A stretch of DNA of 64,000 nt from Mycobacterium sp. NBC_00419 (GTDB taxonomy: Bacteria; Actinomycetota; Actinomycetes; Mycobacteriales; Mycobacteriaceae), in the NCBI RefSeq assembly GCF_036023875.1, contig NZ_CP107931.1, positions 5,146,001 through 5,210,000 on the forward strand, written 5' to 3'. Shown here piece after piece: positions 61,636 to 64,000 of the stretch. The stretch's first letter is position 1. Every line of letters begins with the position of its first letter. The notes beneath the pieces are model-generated. The model was not told the DNA's origin. It made no database searches and saw only the letters and a program-made list of their open reading frames with translations. A program made the translations under genes and the position numbers.

Positions 61636-63990
61636 ATGGCTGACGAACCGGGCACAGGCGCGGCGGTACAGCCCCTGCCGGTCGCCGAGATTCCGCCCGC
61701 CGAGCCGCGGGTGGAGACCTCCAAGTCCACCAGCAGCGCATCGCGGCGGGTCCGCGCGCGACTGGCCAGGCGGATGACGTCGCAGCGCAGCACGCTCAAT
61801 CCCGTGCTCGAGCCGCTGGTGGCGGTGCACCGCCAGATCTATCCCAAGGCCGATCTGGTGTTCCTGCAGCGGGCCTACGACGTCGCCGAGGCCAAGCACG
61901 CCGACCAGCTGCGCCGCTCCGGCGACCCGTACATCACCCATCCGCTGGCGGTCGCCAACATCCTGGCCGAACTCGGCATGGACACCACCACGCTGGTTGC
62001 TGCTCTGCTGCACGACACCGTCGAGGACACCGGCTACACGCTGGAGGCGCTGACCACCGACTTCGGCGACGAGGTCGGCCACCTGGTCGACGGCGTCACC
62101 AAGCTGGACAAGGTTGTGCTGGGCAGCGCCGCGGAGGGCGAGACCATCCGCAAGATGATCATCGCGATGGCGCGCGACCCGCGGGTGCTCGTCATCAAGG
62201 TCGCCGACCGGCTGCACAACATGCGGACCATGCGATTCCTGCCGCCGGAGAAGCAGGCCCGCAAAGCCCGCGAGACGCTGGAAGTCATTGCGCCGCTTGC
62301 GCATCGCCTCGGTATGGCCACCGTCAAGTGGGAGCTGGAGGATCTGTCGTTCGCGATCCTGCACCCCAAGCGCTACGACGAGATCGTCCGCCTGGTCGCC
62401 GACCGGGCGCCCTCGCGCGACACCTATCTGGCCAAGGTGCGTGCCGAGATCAACAGTGCGCTGTCCGGGATGAAGATCGGGGCGGTCGTCGAGGGCAGGC
62501 CCAAGCACTACTGGTCGATCTATCAGAAGATGATTGTCAAGGGCCGCGATTTCGACGACATCCACGACCTGGTCGGGGTACGCATCCTGTGCGACGAGAT
62601 CCGCGACTGCTATGCCGCTGTGGGCGTGGTGCATTCGCTGTGGCAGCCGATGCCGGGCCGCTTCAAGGACTACATCGCCCAGCCCCGCTACGGGGTGTAC
62701 CAGTCGTTGCACACCACCGTCGTCGGCCCGGAAGGCAAGCCGCTGGAGGTGCAGATCCGCACCCGCGACATGCACCGCACCGCCGAGTACGGTATCGCCG
62801 CGCACTGGCGCTACAAAGAATCCAAGGGCCGCAACGGAGTTCCGCATCCGCATGCCGCCGCCGAGATCGACGACATGGCCTGGATGCGCCAACTGCTCGA
62901 CTGGCAGCGGGAAGCCGCCGACCCCGGCGAGTTCCTCGAGTCACTGCGCTACGACCTCGCCGTCCAGGAGATCTTCGTGTTCACCCCGAAGGGTGACGTG
63001 ATCACGCTTCCTGCCGGGTCCACCCCGGTGGACTTCGCCTACGCCGTGCACACCGAGGTCGGCCACCGGTGCATCGGCGCCCGCGTCAACGGCCGACTGG
63101 TCGCATTGGAGCGCAAGCTCGAAAACGGGGAAGTGGTCGAGGTTTTCACCTCCAAGGCGCCGAATGCCGGACCGTCCCGGGACTGGCAGACCTTCGTGGT
63201 GTCCCCACGCGCCAAGGCCAAGATTCGGCAGTGGTTCGCCAAGGAGCGCCGCGAGGAGGCTCTGGAGGCGGGCAAGGATTCCATCGCCCGTGAGGTGCGC
63301 CGGGGTGGACTTCCGTTGCAGCGCTTGGTCAATGGCGAGGCGATGGCTGCCCTGGCCCAGGAGCTGCGCTACGGCGACGTCTCAGCGCTCTACACGGCCG
63401 TCGGCGAGGGTCACGTCTCGCCGCGGCACGTGGTGCAGCGCCTGGTGGCCCAGCTCGGCGGCACCGACAGCGCCGAAGATGAACTGGCCGAACGGTATAC
63501 GCCAGCCACCATGCCGGTGCGTCAGCGCAACAACGACGACACCGGGGTGGCGGTGCCCGGCGCGCCCGGAACGCTGACCAAACTGGCCAAGTGCTGCACG
63601 CCGGTGCCCGGGGACAACATCATGGGCTTCGTCACCCGTGGCGGCGGGGTCAGCGTGCACCGCACCGACTGCACCAACGCCACATCGCTGCAGCAGCAGG
63701 CCGAACGCATCATCGAGGTGCACTGGGCGCCCTCGCCCACGTCGGTGTTCCTGGTGGCGATCCAGGTCGAGGCGCTCGACCGGCATCGGCTGCTCTCCGA
63801 TGTCACCCGGGTGCTGGCCGACGAACGGGTGAACATCCTGTCGGCGTCGGTGACCACCTCCAACGACCGGGTGGCCATCAGCCGCTTCACCTTCGAGATG
63901 GGTGATCCCAAGCATCTGGGCCATGTGCTCAACACGGTGCGCAATGTCGAAGGCGTCTACGACGTCTACCGAGTGACTAGCGCGGCGTGA
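61636..63990 (+). CDS. relA: Bifunctional (p)ppGpp synthetase/hydrolase RelA (Rel)
   Basis: A 784-residue stringent-response enzyme. The hydrolase HD site is [10 protein letters not shown] with His126-Asp127. The synthetase has [13 protein letters not shown] and the RFKD motif (342-345), the RxKD form of bifunctional enzymes, with EVQIRT. TGS domain starts near 446 ([21 protein letters not shown], adjacent blocks). The C-terminal part includes [11 protein letters not shown] (Cys-rich) and the ACT domain near 702 to the end. ATG 61636 follows GAGGAGG; a GTG at 61630 is possible. Confidence 0.98.
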   Translation: MADEPGTGAAVQPLPVAEIPPAEPRVETSKSTSSASRRVRARLARRMTSQRSTLNPVLEPLVAVHRQIYPKADLVFLQRAYDVAEAKHADQLRRSGDPYITHPLAVANILAELGMDTTTLVAALLHDTVEDTGYTLEALTTDFGDEVGHLVDGVTKLDKVVLGSAAEGETIRKMIIAMARDPRVLVIKVADRLHNMRTMRFLPPEKQARKARETLEVIAPLAHRLGMATVKWELEDLSFAILHPKRYDEIVRLVADRAPSRDTYLAKVRAEINSALSGMKIGAVVEGRPKHYWSIYQKMIVKGRDFDDIHDLVGVRILCDEIRDCYAAVGVVHSLWQPMPGRFKDYIAQPRYGVYQSLHTTVVGPEGKPLEVQIRTRDMHRTAEYGIAAHWRYKESKGRNGVPHPHAAAEIDDMAWMRQLLDWQREAADPGEFLESLRYDLAVQEIFVFTPKGDVITLPAGSTPVDFAYAVHTEVGHRCIGARVNGRLVALERKLENGEVVEVFTSKAPNAGPSRDWQTFVVSPRAKAKIRQWFAKERREEALEAGKDSIAREVRRGGLPLQRLVNGEAMAALAQELRYGDVSALYTAVGEGHVSPRHVVQRLVAQLGGTDSAEDELAERYTPATMPVRQRNNDDTGVAVPGAPGTLTKLAKCCTPVPGDNIMGFVTRGGGVSVHRTDCTNATSLQQQAERIIEVHWAPSPTSVFLVAIQVEALDRHRLLSDVTRVLADERVNILSASVTTSNDRVAISRFTFEMGDPKHLGHVLNTVRNVEGVYDVYRVTSAA

Positions 63991-64000
63991 CGATGGCGAC

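Overview
The window is high-GC actinobacterial DNA, almost certainly from a Mycobacterium (fast-growing or environmental type). The strongest sign is the right-hand 23 kb, which keeps the gene order and relative orientation of Mycobacterium tuberculosis Rv2603c to Rv2583c: yebC, ruvC-ruvA-ruvB, carboxylic acid reductase (fadD9/car), gabT, yajC-secD-secF, a solute-binding lipoprotein, apt and relA. Frequent GTG/TTG starts, four-base stop/start overlaps, likely leaderless starts, a mycofactocin-type SDR and a mycobacterial SOS box upstream of ruvC agree with this.

The left 41 kb (1 to about 41,390) is a dense accessory catabolic cluster for CoA-thioester degradation. It holds eight acyl-CoA dehydrogenase (ACAD) genes, six of them in three adjacent pairs, three complete acyl-CoA ligases plus a ligase relic, three thiolase-superfamily proteins, two DUF35 OB-fold modules (one fused to an HMG-CoA-synthase-like domain), a MaoC hydratase, four crotonase-fold proteins, three amidohydrolase-2 proteins (two close paralogues), three SDRs, two CoA-transferase-type proteins, two hotdog thioesterase-type proteins, a CocE-type hydrolase, a class-C-type serine hydrolase, and three TetR and two FadR-type GntR regulators. 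No ring-hydroxylating oxygenase, P450 or transporter of a known pathway is present, so the substrate cannot be named. The content suggests a carboxylic acid of cyclic or branched carbon skeleton (terpenoid, steroid-like or polyketide-like) that is activated to a CoA ester and shortened.

Layout. 1-4559 (minus): DUF35, thiolase-fold protein, an ACAD pair and a CoA transferase, divergent from a MaoC hydratase at 4668. This resembles the dehydrogenase/hydratase/retro-aldolase logic of the cholesterol igr operon. 5251-8646 (plus): amidohydrolase, ligase, TetR. 8651-9472 (minus): mycofactocin-type SDR, divergent from a double-hotdog protein. 10423-15179 (plus): cysteine-free HMGCS-like/DUF35 fusion, thiolase, crotonase, ligase. 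15181-19254: TetR, serine hydrolase, amidohydrolase paralogue, ligase relic, GntR. 19288-22787 (minus): three ACADs, divergent from a FadA-type thiolase. 24098-29031 (minus): ACAD, CaiB-type CoA transferase, unknown protein, ligase. 29090-36602 (plus): crotonase, amidohydrolase, SDR, two crotonases, ACAD pair, TesB. 36655-38912 (plus): GntR, SDR, SnoaL-like protein. 38931-41391: CocE hydrolase divergent from its likely TetR regulator.

Short AT-rich intergenic gaps carry palindromes and motifs shared between promoters, which suggests that the GntR and TetR regulators control several of these transcription units together. From 41448 on, the genes are housekeeping: translation-associated YebC, Holliday junction processing (SOS controlled), protein export, purine salvage and the stringent response, with a diguanylate cyclase, carboxylic acid reductase and a GABA/aminoaldehyde pair between them. 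No rRNA, tRNA, CRISPR array or insertion sequence was recognised, and no intergenic gap exceeds 300 bases.
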